Assembly (NCBI GenBank): GCA_026418275.1
Contig: JAOABQ010000045.1
Span: forward strand, 1-64,000
DNA: 64,000 nt
Source of the DNA: Clostridia bacterium
GTDB taxonomy: Bacteria > Bacillota > Clostridia > Acetivibrionales > DSM-2933
Direction: 5' to 3'
Made by a program: the position numbers and the translations under genes. This document shows positions 1 to 8,681 of this stretch, one piece after another. The notes under the pieces are model-generated. The model was given only the letters and a program-made list of their open reading frames with translations. It was not told the origin of the DNA and made no database searches. Position 1 is the stretch's first letter, and each line of letters opens with the position of its first letter.

Positions 1-930
1 GAGGGGGATTTTAGGTGTAATGCGGAACACCTTAATAAATTTATCAATATTATTAAGATATTGGGTGCCGATATTTTGCTGTGCCCATAGTGCAATCCTC
101 GTCATAAACATGAAGGTATCTTTTCCCGCTTCCAGTCCCATATTAACCAGTTCAATAGGGATATTGTCATTATTCATTATGTCCTGGTCATACCCGGCTA
201 TACTTAGAGCAGTACGGATTTGTTTGTTTATGTTCCTGTCAGCAGTGCTAATGATAATTGTTGAGCTGTTAAAAGGTTTTCCTGGCACTCCTTTTGGAGT
301 ATTATCAGTCCAGATATTATAATTGTTTAATTGATCACCTAAACTGGCAAAGATCATGTGGTAGAAGCCGGTATAATCATTACCAGCCGTAATATATTCA
401 CTGTAGTCTTTTTCCAGTTTATTTTCAATAAATCCGACATAACTTCGGAAACAGTAATACAAGGCAGGAGGAGGTGTCCTTCCAATTAATACAATGGCTT
501 CATCAGGTCGCAGCTTATACGTAAATCCAGGCGCTAAATAGTCAATATTGGCTGGATAATTGTTGGGGTCACCAGGAGTGTATCCTACTGGAGGCTCCTG
601 TCCTTCTGACGGATTCTGGTTGGGGGCTGGCGGAAGGAAGCAGAATGCATAGGGAGCACCTGCGTTGTTAGCTAAACAAGAGTCAACTTTACCTTCACTG
701 CACAACTTTAGTATATCAACATAGCTGATTTTTCCTTCCTGAACAATAAAACCCCGGTTTTCTAATATTGAGATAAAATTTCTAATGCTTTCGTTTTTAT
801 CAAAGTGGAAGTTACTAATTGGTGTGCTGGGCAAATGGTAATATGGGTACATTTTTTGAATATTATATGTATTGGGCGATTTATTCATTTGTGCGTTAAA
901 GTAATGTGGACATGGATACTTAATATACAT
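1..930 (-). CDS. Hypothetical protein, 3' end beyond left edge
   Basis: An open frame of 310 codons runs from an ATG at 930 to the left edge with no stop; I checked every codon on the complement. The start follows a good ribosome site (AGGAGTGAGCAAT-ATG). The protein begins MYIKYPCPHYFNAQ, has a Pro/Asn/Gly-rich stretch around residues 105-130, and then a mixed region with many aromatic residues. I see no signal peptide, membrane segment or catalytic motif I can name. It lies 23 bases downstream of a pair of paralogous genes on the same strand, so the three probably form one operon. I do not recognise the family. Confidence 0.75.
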   Translation of the reverse strand, partial: MYIKYPCPHYFNAQMNKSPNTYNIQKMYPYYHLPSTPISNFHFDKNESIRNFISILENRGFIVQEGKISYVDILKLCSEGKVDSCLANNAGAPYAFCFLPPAPNQNPSEGQEPPVGYTPGDPNNYPANIDYLAPGFTYKLRPDEAIVLIGRTPPPALYYCFRSYVGFIENKLEKDYSEYITAGNDYTGFYHMIFASLGDQLNNYNIWTDNTPKGVPGKPFNSSTIIISTADRNINKQIRTALSIAGYDQDIMNNDNIPIELVNMGLEAGKDTFMFMTRIALWAQQNIGTQYLNNIDKFIKVFRITPKIPL

Positions 931-953
931 ATTGCTCACTCCTTTCATAGACT

Positions 954-1505
954 TTATAATGTTATTTTTTCTTCCCACCAGCCGAAGGCTACTCTGGCCT
1001 GTACCTGTTCTTTACCCGGGGATAAGAAGAATAAAGCAAAGGAGCTTCCTGGAGGAATAATATACATGCCTTGGAAGTCATGCTTTGTAAGTGTTTCGTT
1101 CGGTTCAACCCTTCGCACAAATGTATACGTCCCGCCAGTCGGTGTTTTTGATACCATACTTGCATTTTGAATTTTAACCGTGGGTATGGGTGATGGAACT
1201 ATGGATTGGTTTCCGGGAGCAAAATATCTGGATACTTTTGAATTTCCAGGAAGTACGCTGCTTAGCCAGCCTTCCGCAGTTAATGGTGTACTTGCAAAGT
1301 TGGAAATAGTATAAGCATTCAAAAACATATTTACATTTGAGTTTGCCGGGTTAATGAGTGCTCCCCAGCCATTATAAGAATCCCCGAAGGTTATCATATC
1401 TGTTTGACCCAGAAAGTATTCACCCAGGTACGAATGATAAACAGCATCTGACAATACGATAACCTCTTTAGGCTGCTTTTCTTTTTTTATAAATGCGAAG
1501 TTCAT
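954..1505 (-). CDS. Hypothetical protein, DUF6143-like (paralogue 2)
   Basis: 183-residue protein starting at the ATG at 1505. This start is chosen over a GTG 15 bases upstream because the ribosome site (GGAGG) lies between the two. The ATG overlaps the stop of the upstream gene as ATGA, so translation is likely coupled. It shares with its neighbour the motifs GxYFxGQT, WGxxINPxNS, TxxNF, and a C-terminal PGxSFxxxxxSPG plus WWEEK. No signal peptide or membrane segment is seen, and the pattern suggests a small all-beta fold. The DUF6143 name is from memory and should be treated as tentative; the function is unknown. Confidence 0.72.
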   Translation of the reverse strand: MNFAFIKKEKQPKEVIVLSDAVYHSYLGEYFLGQTDMITFGDSYNGWGALINPANSNVNMFLNAYTISNFASTPLTAEGWLSSVLPGNSKVSRYFAPGNQSIVPSPIPTVKIQNASMVSKTPTGGTYTFVRRVEPNETLTKHDFQGMYIIPPGSSFALFFLSPGKEQVQARVAFGWWEEKITL

Positions 1506-2038
1506 AGCTTTTCCTCCCACCAGGTCAATACGATTGTTCCAGTGATGTTTTGCTGTCCCGGTGATTTCAGAAGTATTGAAAATGAGCCTCCGGGCGCTAT
1601 AATTATTGAGCCTTTGTGTGAGTCACTAACAAGGGTGGAATTCGGGGCAACAATTCTACCGAAAATATTCACACCTTTTGTCAGCGGTTCTGTTATATAA
1701 CCGGCATATTCCAGGATGGCTTTTGGCCGTGGAGGTGGAGAAATAGCCTGATTTGATGGAGTAACGGTGGCGGAAATTGTGGATTTCTTTGGCGGCTTGG
1801 CATTTAGCCAAATTTCCCCGGTAAAGTTTTGAGATGAAAAGTTTGTAATAGTAAAAATGTCAAAGTAGAGATTAACTCCTGAATTACTCGGATTTATTAT
1901 ACCGCCCCAAGCATCGTGCTTGTTACCAAGATACAGCATCCCGGTTTGACCTATAAAATATCTTCCCAACATGGAATTCATTGCGGGACTGGTAATATCT
2001 ACTACCTCGACGGGGTGTTTTGATTTTTTTTCGAACAT
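1502..2038 (-). CDS. Hypothetical protein, DUF6143-like (paralogue 1)
   Basis: 178-residue protein read from the ATG at 2038, which follows CAGGAGGAAATAAT. Longer in-frame starts up to 2176 lack a ribosome site. Conserved blocks shared with the next gene are GRYFIGQTG, WGGIINPSNSG, a FTITNFSS segment, PGGSF, a short SPG and a terminal WWEEKL. The gene is the first of the minus-strand operon 2038 to 1; its stop TGA overlaps the next ATG. A tandem duplication is the simplest origin of the pair. Function is unknown, and nothing suggests an enzyme. Confidence 0.72.
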   Translation of the reverse strand: MFEKKSKHPVEVVDITSPAMNSMLGRYFIGQTGMLYLGNKHDAWGGIINPSNSGVNLYFDIFTITNFSSQNFTGEIWLNAKPPKKSTISATVTPSNQAISPPPRPKAILEYAGYITEPLTKGVNIFGRIVAPNSTLVSDSHKGSIIIAPGGSFSILLKSPGQQNITGTIVLTWWEEKL

Positions 2039-2358
2039 ATTATTTCCTCCTGATTGTGCCATCTCTATAGAATATGTTCTTTTATGGCTTTGTGTTAACT
2101 TAAACGATAAGAACAGCATAGTCTGTATTATGTTTATCTTTTCAATTTTAGTAAAACGGATATTTATACAACTCAAATAATAGATTTGTAGGAGTGGGTT
2201 TTACGAATTGCTATGAGAGTGCAATCTGCCAGAGAATAAAAACAATAGTGGCAGAATCGGAGAACTATATCAATTTAATATATGCAACACCCTGTATATA
2301 CACCAGAAATATGCTTTTGTATCAACTCGAGGCCAAAATGAATGAGATGTACTAATAA
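2039..2358. other. Intergenic stretch with a likely minus-strand promoter
   Basis: No gene is supported here. On the minus strand a plausible SigmaA promoter reads TTTACT (2155-2150), 17 bases, CATAAT (2132-2127), about 90 bases upstream of the ATG at 2038. The rest, up to the zinc-ribbon remnants, is AT-rich with no ORF or hairpin I can defend. Confidence 0.35.
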
Positions 2359-2954
2359 AATTATTGTTGTTGGCGAAATTCACTTGCTGATACCAATGAA
2401 GTACTAGTTAAAGAGTGGAGCCATAATAATGAACGGAAACCCACAGAAGTAATGAAATCTTATGACCTAGATGTATTATGGATTTGCCCAACTTGTTATG
2501 GTGAATACTCGTATCCTATTCGGGAACGTGAAGTTAATGATGATTCATGTCCTTACTGCAATAATGATAGAGTCCTTGCAGGTTACAATTCTTTATTAGA
2601 TACAGATTTTGATCTATCAAAAGAGTGGAGTCCTTCAAATGAACGAGGTCCAGAAACATACCATAAAACTAACAAAAGTTGGTTTTATGGATATGTCCGA
2701 CATGCAGTGGAGAATATCGAAATCCAATAAATGAACGAGAAGTCGGCGATGATTCTTGCCCTTATTGTAAAGGAACAAAAGCTTTACCCGGATACAATTC
2801 TTTCAAGCACAAACATCCTGATTTAATGGAAGAATGGGATCACATAGATAATTATATTTTGTGTGATCCGGATACAATAACCGATAATTGTTCTGATAAT
2901 GTTTGGTGGATATGTAAAGTTTGTTCTAAAAAGTATCAAATGAGTCCAAAGTAA
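2359..2954 (+). pseudogene. Decayed zinc-ribbon repeat protein (DUF4379-like), frameshifted
   Basis: Two zinc-ribbon modules of the form WICPTC-x(n)-CPYC are visible, at about 2479-2560 and 2688-2770, followed by a PDLMEEWD segment and a second CxxC (WWICKVC). The first module is open from 2359 and has no start codon with a ribosome site. Matching points of the two modules lie 209 bases apart, whereas the module period in the sister remnant is 210. A single-base loss near 2680 therefore explains the frame change. The family resembles the 'probable zinc-ribbon' DUF4379 proteins. Function is unknown and the locus looks dead. Confidence 0.6.
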
Positions 2955-3199
2955 AAATTGTATTTTCAAAAACGTAATATGATTTCTTGCTTTTTTATTA
3001 AGTATAAAGTCGTTTTATTTCATTAGTATTTGTTAGATATACCTGGCGTTTTGGATGAGAATCTTAAAATTTTGCGTTGTTTTAAAAAAGTATGCAAAAT
3101 ACCATATGCTAAAATCAATGGTTGGGCGCATGGGATTTTTACCCAGAATATATCAAAAAATAACTTAAAATACTTAAAATATATTCTATAACCAATTGA

Positions 3200-3802
3200 C
3201 TTGCCCCCGATGATATTCTTCCAATATACAGTGTTCCAGTCCTTTGGATCTGTACAGAATGTGGGTTAGGGTGGTCAGGCGCTGTTAAAGAGTGTGTAAA
3301 TGGGGAAATAGAGTGTCCTTACTGTGCAGGTAAGAAGGCGATTCAGGGGAAGACTTCTTTCAAAGCACTATACCCTGAAATGGCAGTCGAATTCTCGAAC
3401 AGGAATGAACAAGACTCCGATAATATTCTCCCAACGTACAGTATTCCAGTCCTTTGGAATTGTACAGAATGTGGGTTGGATTAGTCGAGCACAGTTAAAG
3501 CACGAGTAAATGGGGAAGCAGCGTGCCTGTACTGTGCAGGTAAGAAGGTGATTCCAGGGAAGAATTCTTTTGCAGTCACTAGACCAGATCTAATGGAAGA
3601 ATGGAACGTTATAGCTAATTGGATGCTTATTGATCCTAATAATGTTCTTCCAGATAACCAGAAACGAGTTTGGTGGAAATGCAATGTATGTAATCGTAAT
3701 TACCTAATGTCAATAAAAACACGTGTATATTATGATTTCCGTCACAAGAAAGCTTGCCCCTATTGCAAAGTCTATCGACGTATAAAAAAACATTTTTTAT
3801 AA
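3200..3802 (+). pseudogene. Decayed zinc-ribbon repeat protein, internal stop
   Basis: One frame stays open from 3200 to the stop at 3802 except for an in-frame TAG at 3482-3484. It encodes two modules starting at 3209 and 3419 (DDILP / DNILP, then VLWxCTECG, then CPYCAGKK or its decayed copy CLYCAGKK), followed by RPDLMEEW, VWWKCNVC and a final CPYC. It resembles the remnant at 2359-2954, and both are probably fragments of one repeat family or gene. No start codon with a ribosome site is visible. Confidence 0.6.
3209..3628 (+). repeat. Tandem 210-bp direct repeat (two units)
   Basis: Units begin at 3209 and 3419. The blocks GTTCCAGTCCTTTGG / ATTCCAGTCCTTTGG and GGTAAGAAGG recur at exactly 210-base spacing. 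The DNA similarity is high in the first 60 bases of each unit, suggesting recent duplication of a 70-residue zinc-ribbon module. Confidence 0.6.
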
Positions 3803-3898
3803 CCTACCCAAAAAACTAGAACGAGACAGCTTTGCGACTGTAAATCAATACCAAAATATCTTTGGTATGTGAACGGTGGGGAAAGAGTATTGCGACAC

Positions 3899-3957
3899 AA
3901 TTATGTCGTTATTATATTTTTACTTCTTATGGTCAAAAATATAAAAACGACATAATT
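3899..3957. repeat. Long inverted repeat, 23-bp arms
   Basis: Left arm 3899-3921 and right arm 3935-3957 are complementary at 22 of 23 positions, with a 13-base loop. It lies between the zinc-ribbon remnant and the 3' end of the recombinase gene. It could end transcription of that minus-strand gene, but there is no clear T-run on the leftward side. On the plus strand a T-run appears about 15 bases after the stem. A recombination site or small mobile-element end is an alternative. Confidence 0.6.
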
Positions 3958-4030
3958 ATTCTAAAAAAATTTTTTTTACTTATTTCCATAGTGTTAGCAT
4001 TACTAAAAAAATTTATAACTTATATCCGTT

Positions 4031-4996
4031 TTATTCCTTTGGGGTACTTGTGATATCTGCCAGAGGGTTACTGTCAACAGCGTTTTTCAATTGCTGATTG
4101 TCTACATGGGTATAAATCTCTGTGGTGGAAATGCTTTCGTGTCCCAAAATTTCCTGCAGGGCACGGATATCTACCTTTCCATGCTTATACATGAGTGTAG
4201 CGGCAGTATGTCTTAACTTGTGTGTTGAATACCTCTCCGGATCAAGCCCTGATTGTTTTATGTACTTTTTTACGATGTATTGAACCGTTTTATTGCTGAT
4301 GCGCTGCTTTCTTTCGCTTAAAAAGAGCGCGCTCTTATCTTTTACACCATCTACCGGACGAACTTTTAGGTAGGTATCGATGGCAGCCTTGCATGCATGA
4401 TTTAAATAAATTGTCCTTTCCTTGTCGCCTTTACCGATCACCGTAAGCGTATCCTTTTTATAATTGTTGATGTTGATATTTACAAGCTCCGAAAGCCTGA
4501 GTCCGCAGTTTAAAAAGAGTGTGATAATGGCATAATCCCTTTTTGAGTGTTCTCCTTCAATAGAATTTAAAAGCTTTTTACTTTCGTCTATATTTAAATA
4601 CTTGGGAAGACGTTTTAGTATTTTGGGAGATTCCAGTTCACTTGCCGGATTATAATCTAGAAGTTTTGCTTTATTTGTGATATAATTAAAAAATGATTTG
4701 ATACTAGCTACTTTTCTTGCTCTGGAACTTGCGTTATTATCCCGTTCACGGCTTACATAAGACATGAAGGAATATAAATCGCTGAGTGTCACTGCTTTTA
4801 TATGTTCTATGTTTATATCGGATATGTCGATTTTATCCAATTCTTCGTCTTTATTTAAATGGAATTTTGCCTGTTTAATAAAGCGGAAAAATAAGCGTAA
4901 ATCATAAAAATATTCTTTGGTTGTGTTTTTTGATTTTCCTTTAATGGTTTCCATATAATTAAGAAAATCTTTGAGGATAAAAGGTATATCTTGCAT
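4031..4996 (-). CDS. Tyrosine recombinase (XerC/XerD-like phage integrase family)
   Basis: 321 residues from the ATG at 4996, chosen because AGGAGAG lies just upstream; an in-frame ATG at 5047 has none. The N-terminal half is an SAM-like core-binding domain (KDFLNYMETIKGKSKNT, then a YFYDLRLFFRF segment). The C-terminal half carries the catalytic set: Arg in CGLRLSEL, Lys in GKGDKER, HxxR in THKLRHTAATL, then LGHESIS and the nucleophile Tyr in EIYTHV. It cuts and rejoins DNA at specific sites. No phage or conjugation genes accompany it, so it is either a solitary chromosomal recombinase or the last gene of a decayed element (compare the zinc-ribbon remnants and inverted repeat downstream). 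Confidence 0.9.
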   Translation of the reverse strand: MQDIPFILKDFLNYMETIKGKSKNTTKEYFYDLRLFFRFIKQAKFHLNKDEELDKIDISDINIEHIKAVTLSDLYSFMSYVSRERDNNASSRARKVASIKSFFNYITNKAKLLDYNPASELESPKILKRLPKYLNIDESKKLLNSIEGEHSKRDYAIITLFLNCGLRLSELVNININNYKKDTLTVIGKGDKERTIYLNHACKAAIDTYLKVRPVDGVKDKSALFLSERKQRISNKTVQYIVKKYIKQSGLDPERYSTHKLRHTAATLMYKHGKVDIRALQEILGHESISTTEIYTHVDNQQLKNAVDSNPLADITSTPKE

Positions 4997-5543
4997 TTTG
5001 AAACTCTCCTTTAAGTTTTTTAAAGCGTAAAAAAAGAATGGATTCAAACTTAATTATGTTTATTATACCATGATCGTTATTTTACATAAAGATCAAGTGT
5101 ATTTAGAATCATTGGTTTATTCTGAGTATAAGCCTTGAAATTTACATAACGTAGTAGGGGCACTTTCTAAGATTACATTTATGTTACAAATTAACAGAAT
5201 GGGGAATAGAACCAAGTAGATTTATAGAAAGTTTTTATGTTAAGATAGAAAGTGGTAGGAATTTAAAAATCTTCTTGTCAAGTTCATCCATATTCGCTTA
5301 AATATTTTTACCCAGACATCCGGCGGCACATTATACCAACGGTTTCATTATGATAGGGCCTTGTAACGTAATTTCCTGCTTTTGAGTATGGGCAAAGTAC
5401 ATTTTTAACACTTAAAAATTAGAAGCCTGTTGTATAAAAAGTTTTGACTAGACTTTCTTTACGTTTAATATAGTTCTAAATAGCTTACACATAGACCCTT
5501 ATTTTATCAAATATTCAACAAATAATAGGAGGCCGGAAAACAC
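4997..5543. other. Intergenic stretch with a likely cheX promoter
   Basis: No gene is supported. Near its right end, TTGACT (5444-5449) followed after 16 bases by TAATAT (5466-5471) is a plausible SigmaA promoter for the next gene. The remainder is AT-rich and I see no ORF, tRNA or strong hairpin. Confidence 0.4.
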
Positions 5544-6014
5544 ATGGATGTAAACTATATTAATCCGTTCATTGAAGCAAGCAGAAATGTAGTAAAACAA
5601 GTTGCAGGGTTTGATCTTTCCATAGGCAAATTATACATAAAACCATCTCCATTTAATGCAGATGGAATTGTAATTGTCGTCGGCATAACAGGTCAAATCA
5701 GAGGACAAGCCATGTTTTCACTTACAGCACAAACAGGTCGTGATATTGCTTCTGCAATGATGATGGGTATGCCTGTACTCGAACTGGATGAATTTGCAAA
5801 AAGTGCTTTAGGTGAACTGGCAAATATGATACTGGGAAATACAGCTGCGATTTTTTCTAAAAAGGGACAGTTTATTGATATTACTCCCCCAACTGTTTTG
5901 ATCGGAAACAATATTGAAGTGACAAGCACCAAACAAAAAACGGTGTGTATTCCGCTTGTAATCAATGAAAATGAGGGTAAGATCGATTTGGATATATCCT
6001 TTGTCGAGACGTAA
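5544..6014 (+). CDS. cheX: CheX-type chemotaxis phosphatase
   Basis: 156 residues, close to the usual CheX length, starting at an ATG preceded by AGGAGG. The CheC/CheX/FliY active-site pattern E-x2-N is present in ALGELANMILGN around residues 92-103. The N-terminal part (NPFIEASRNVV) is typical of CheX. CheX removes phosphate from CheY-P in the cytoplasm. No other chemotaxis gene is next to it, so it may act on a response regulator encoded elsewhere. It appears to be a single-gene unit from its own promoter. Confidence 0.85.
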   Translation: MDVNYINPFIEASRNVVKQVAGFDLSIGKLYIKPSPFNADGIVIVVGITGQIRGQAMFSLTAQTGRDIASAMMMGMPVLELDEFAKSALGELANMILGNTAAIFSKKGQFIDITPPTVLIGNNIEVTSTKQKTVCIPLVINENEGKIDLDISFVET

Positions 6015-6102
6015 TACAACTCAAATTTGTCTTCGATACATTAAATGACCGGAATTTGCCTTTAGAGAAAATGAGGCTATGTTAGGTTATGTTATTTTTG
6101 TA

Positions 6103-6131
6103 TAGACAAGATATGGATTTAGTGATACAAT
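6103..6131 (+). promoter_or_regulatory. SigmaA-type promoter of the cobalamin operon
   Basis: -35 TAGACA at 6103-6108, a 17-base spacer, and -10 TACAAT at 6126-6131, one mismatch from consensus in each hexamer. It lies about 55 bases upstream of the riboswitch, the expected position for a leader transcript. Confidence 0.55.
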
Positions 6132-6189
6132 CGTTTAAAGAAAAAGTGAATATGATAGATAGTAAGTGATCGGATCAATAGGAAATACA

Positions 6190-6345
6190 ATGAACTAATG
6201 CTCCGGTTAGAGGGAAATGGGTGAAATTCCCATGCGGTCCCGCCGCTGTAAAGGGGAGCTGTTTGCATGATCGCCACTGGTTAACTGGGAAGGCGCAAAC
6301 GGCTGTGAACCTAAGCCAGAAGACCTGCTTACTGTCATTCATCGT
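6190..6345 (+). promoter_or_regulatory. Cobalamin (B12) riboswitch aptamer
   Basis: The conserved core is present in order: GGGTGAAATTCCC, GCGGTCCCGCCGCTGTAA (from about 6234), GCCACTG at 6273-6279, then GGGAAGGCGC, and the B12-box element AGCCAGAAGACCTGC at 6314-6328. It sits directly upstream of cobalt transport and cobalamin genes. Binding of adenosylcobalamin should favour the terminator at 6398-6430. Another hairpin pairing TTCATC with GATGAA (about 6339-6373) lies between the aptamer and the terminator and may be part of the switch. Ends are approximate. Confidence 0.93.
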
Positions 6346-6397
6346 TTATCCTACGGGTAATAGGGTGATGAAGGTATAATCTTTGTTTTTGTATATT

Positions 6398-6430
6398 AAG
6401 CCTTTTATCCTATTTTGGGATAAAAGGCTT
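6398..6430 (+). terminator. Riboswitch-controlled terminator
   Basis: A perfect 13-bp stem (6398-6410 with 6418-6430) with a 7-base loop is followed by a short T-rich tail. It lies between the B12 aptamer and the first gene, so it is the likely expression platform that stops transcription when cobalamin is bound. Confidence 0.85.
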
Positions 6431-6453
6431 TTATAATTTAGGGGAGTGATAAA

Positions 6454-7095
6454 ATGCATTTAATGGATGGGACTTTGCCGGTAGTGCATTCGGCTGTTTA
6501 TGCTGCTGTGTCCGGTGTGTTTATTTTAAAGGGAATGAGGGATTACTATAAAAATTCAATTGGTAAACCGGAGTACAAAATAATATGTGGAGCCTTTGGT
6601 GCGTTTATTTTTACAGCAACCTTTTTTGAGATTCCAATGCCCTTTGGCTCAAGTGAGCATCCCACGGGGACGCCCTTAGTATCGATTTTTTTAGGTCCCT
6701 TTGTTACTTGCCTAATCAGCCTGGCGGTATTGATTTTGGAGCTTTTGTTTAGAGAGGGAGGCTTTCTTACTTTGGGAGCCAACGTGTTTTCCCTAGGAAT
6801 TGTAGGTGCTTTTACCGGTTTTGGGGTGTTCCATTTTGCGAAGAAGGTTAAAATAGGACTTGCACCTGCTGCTTTTCTTGCCGGGTTCTTAGGGGATTTA
6901 TCGGTATATGTATCAACCGCATTTCAATTGGGGCTGGGAAATCAAGCAAAGCATTCCGTTTTATACTATTTGCTTTCTTTTATGCCGGGACAGCTTCCCC
7001 TTGCAGTCGTAGAGGGAATATTTACAGCCTTGGTTTTAGGATTTATCTATAAAAGAAGGCCCGCACTGCTTGAAAAATATAAAGTTACAGCATAG
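6454..7095 (+). CDS. cbiM: CbiM, cobalt ECF transporter substrate-binding subunit
   Basis: 213-residue membrane protein beginning MHLMDGTLP, the N-terminal metal-binding signature of CbiM (Met1, His2 and the DG pair). Six or so hydrophobic segments follow, and GSSEHPTGTPL near residues 68-78 is a family motif. As the S component it captures cobalt ions and delivers them through CbiQ, powered by CbiO. It is the first gene after the B12 riboswitch. The usual small partner CbiN is not found between it and cbiQ. The start is fixed by GGGGAGTGATAAA-ATG. Confidence 0.93.
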   Translation: MHLMDGTLPVVHSAVYAAVSGVFILKGMRDYYKNSIGKPEYKIICGAFGAFIFTATFFEIPMPFGSSEHPTGTPLVSIFLGPFVTCLISLAVLILELLFREGGFLTLGANVFSLGIVGAFTGFGVFHFAKKVKIGLAPAAFLAGFLGDLSVYVSTAFQLGLGNQAKHSVLYYLLSFMPGQLPLAVVEGIFTALVLGFIYKRRPALLEKYKVTA

Positions 7096-7186
7096 AGAGA
7101 GGTTTGATTAAACCTGTCTCGTGTTTTGCAGATGTAGAATATAATAGTTTTTTTGCGTTCTATAGACAGATATATTTGGAGGGAAA

Positions 7187-7819
7187 ATGAAATTGCAGAC
7201 AAGAATGTATTTTATTCTATGCTTTCTTTTGATTTTAACGGTTAATTTGATTTCGGATTTATATATCCTTATCCTTTCTATGGCCGTCATGACTGCATTT
7301 CTCATCTTTTTTACCGGTAAGGAGAGAGTTAGTCTCAAAAGATTTTTTTACTTTTTTCTGCTGGCTGCCTTCATTTCATTTATTCAGGTGATCACCATCG
7401 GAGATACACCCCTTTATCATGTAGATGCTCCTTTTATTAAGCTTCAAATTTACAAGGAAGGTCTAATACAGGGGACCGGCACTTTTATGCATATTTTACT
7501 TAGTGTCGGCATTATAAACCTTTTCCTTAGAAGGGTAAGCAGGAAAGACTTATTGGACACCCTGAAGGAGATCGGCTTACCTCATGCATTGGTTGAAATT
7601 ATTGTTTTTTCAGTCAAGTACATTTATATATTTAAAGAAGAGATTGGTTCCATCCGGATGGCTCAGCGGGCCAGACTGGGTTACAGCAATACGCGGAGGT
7701 CAATAAGGTCTCTTTCTGCTGCCGGGGGAATTATTCTTCTCAGGGTATTCGATAAAAGTACCCAGCTTGCTAAAGCCATCCGCTGCAGAGGCTATAACGG
7801 AAATGATATTATACGTTAA
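7187..7819 (+). CDS. cbiQ: CbiQ, ECF transporter transmembrane (T) subunit
   Basis: 210 residues with four to five hydrophobic segments. A positively charged coupling helix region in the second half holds the two short motifs typical of T components (RMAQRARLG around residue 158 and AIRCRGYNG near the C-terminus). It links CbiM to the ATPase CbiO. The start follows TTGGAGGGAAA. It lies 91 bases after cbiM, and 13 bases separate it from cbiO. Confidence 0.92.
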   Translation: MKLQTRMYFILCFLLILTVNLISDLYILILSMAVMTAFLIFFTGKERVSLKRFFYFFLLAAFISFIQVITIGDTPLYHVDAPFIKLQIYKEGLIQGTGTFMHILLSVGIINLFLRRVSRKDLLDTLKEIGLPHALVEIIVFSVKYIYIFKEEIGSIRMAQRARLGYSNTRRSIRSLSAAGGIILLRVFDKSTQLAKAIRCRGYNGNDIIR

Positions 7820-7832
7820 AGGAAGATAATAA

Positions 7833-8669
7833 ATGACACTCTTGGAACTTAAGAATATTTCATTTACCTATGATAAGGGAAAGGAAATATTAAAAAATAT
7901 ACATATTCAGATTGAAAAGGGATCTTTTACTGGGATCTTAGGTGCTAACGGATCGGGTAAGACTACACTGATACAGCTTTTGAACGGACTTTTAAAGCCG
8001 GTAGAAGGGCAAGTTTTATTGGAAGGCAGGGATATAAAAAAGCTTAAGGACAAAGAAGTTTTTTCAAAAATTGGCCTTGTATTTCAAAATCCGGAAGACC
8101 AGCTATTTTCCTATACGGTTTACGAAGATGTGGCATATGGGCTCAAGAATTTGGGATTGAAAGGGGAAAAACTAAAAAATAAAGTCCTTGATGCATTGAG
8201 CTTGCTTGAGATATCCGATTTGGAGGAAAGGGAAATTCACAAGCTCAGCTTTGGGCAAAAAAAGCGTGCTGCCATTGCCGGGGTATTGGCCATGGATCCC
8301 GCCATACTGATATTGGATGAGCCCACGGCAGGCCTCGATCCCATAACGGCAAGCCATCTTATAAAGATTTTAAAAAGGCTTCAGTTGGAAAAGGAAATGA
8401 CCATTATTTTATCCACCCACGAAGTGGATTTTATTCCTTATAATTGTGATCAGGTTTTGGTATTAAGTGAGGGCAGGGTTAGGGTTGAGGGGACGCCTGA
8501 GTTTGTATTCAGTAAGAAGGAGGTCCTTCGGGAAAGCAATTTGCGGCTTCCAAGGATAGGACATCTAATGGAAATTTTAAAGGAAAAAGACGGGATAGAA
8601 GTTGATCCTACAGCCATGTCCATATCAAAAGCAAGAAAAACCATTAAAAATATTATCAAGGAAAAATAA
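7833..8669 (+). CDS. cbiO: CbiO, cobalt ECF transporter ATPase
   Basis: 278-residue ABC ATPase. Walker A GANGSGKT at residues 37-44, Q-loop FQNPEDQ at 84-90, signature LSFGQKKR at 138-145, Walker B and D-loop ILILDEPTAGLDP at 158-170, and switch His in STHEVD. FQNPEDQLF is characteristic of energy-coupling-factor ATPases. It supplies energy for cobalt uptake by CbiMQ. The start has AAAGGAAG upstream. Confidence 0.95.
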   Translation: MTLLELKNISFTYDKGKEILKNIHIQIEKGSFTGILGANGSGKTTLIQLLNGLLKPVEGQVLLEGRDIKKLKDKEVFSKIGLVFQNPEDQLFSYTVYEDVAYGLKNLGLKGEKLKNKVLDALSLLEISDLEEREIHKLSFGQKKRAAIAGVLAMDPAILILDEPTAGLDPITASHLIKILKRLQLEKEMTIILSTHEVDFIPYNCDQVLVLSEGRVRVEGTPEFVFSKKEVLRESNLRLPRIGHLMEILKEKDGIEVDPTAMSISKARKTIKNIIKEK

Positions 8670-8681
8670 AGGAGTGTTAAA

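Noticed and set aside
20..322. Hydrophobic 100-codon plus-strand frame at the left edge
   Set aside because: It lies opposite the continuous minus-strand gene 930-1, which has a good ribosome site and no stop, and has none of its own.
4031..4996. Prophage or integrative element around the tyrosine recombinase
   Set aside because: No terminase, capsid, replication or conjugation genes, and no clear direct repeat or tRNA end nearby. Only a decayed zinc-ribbon locus adjoins it.
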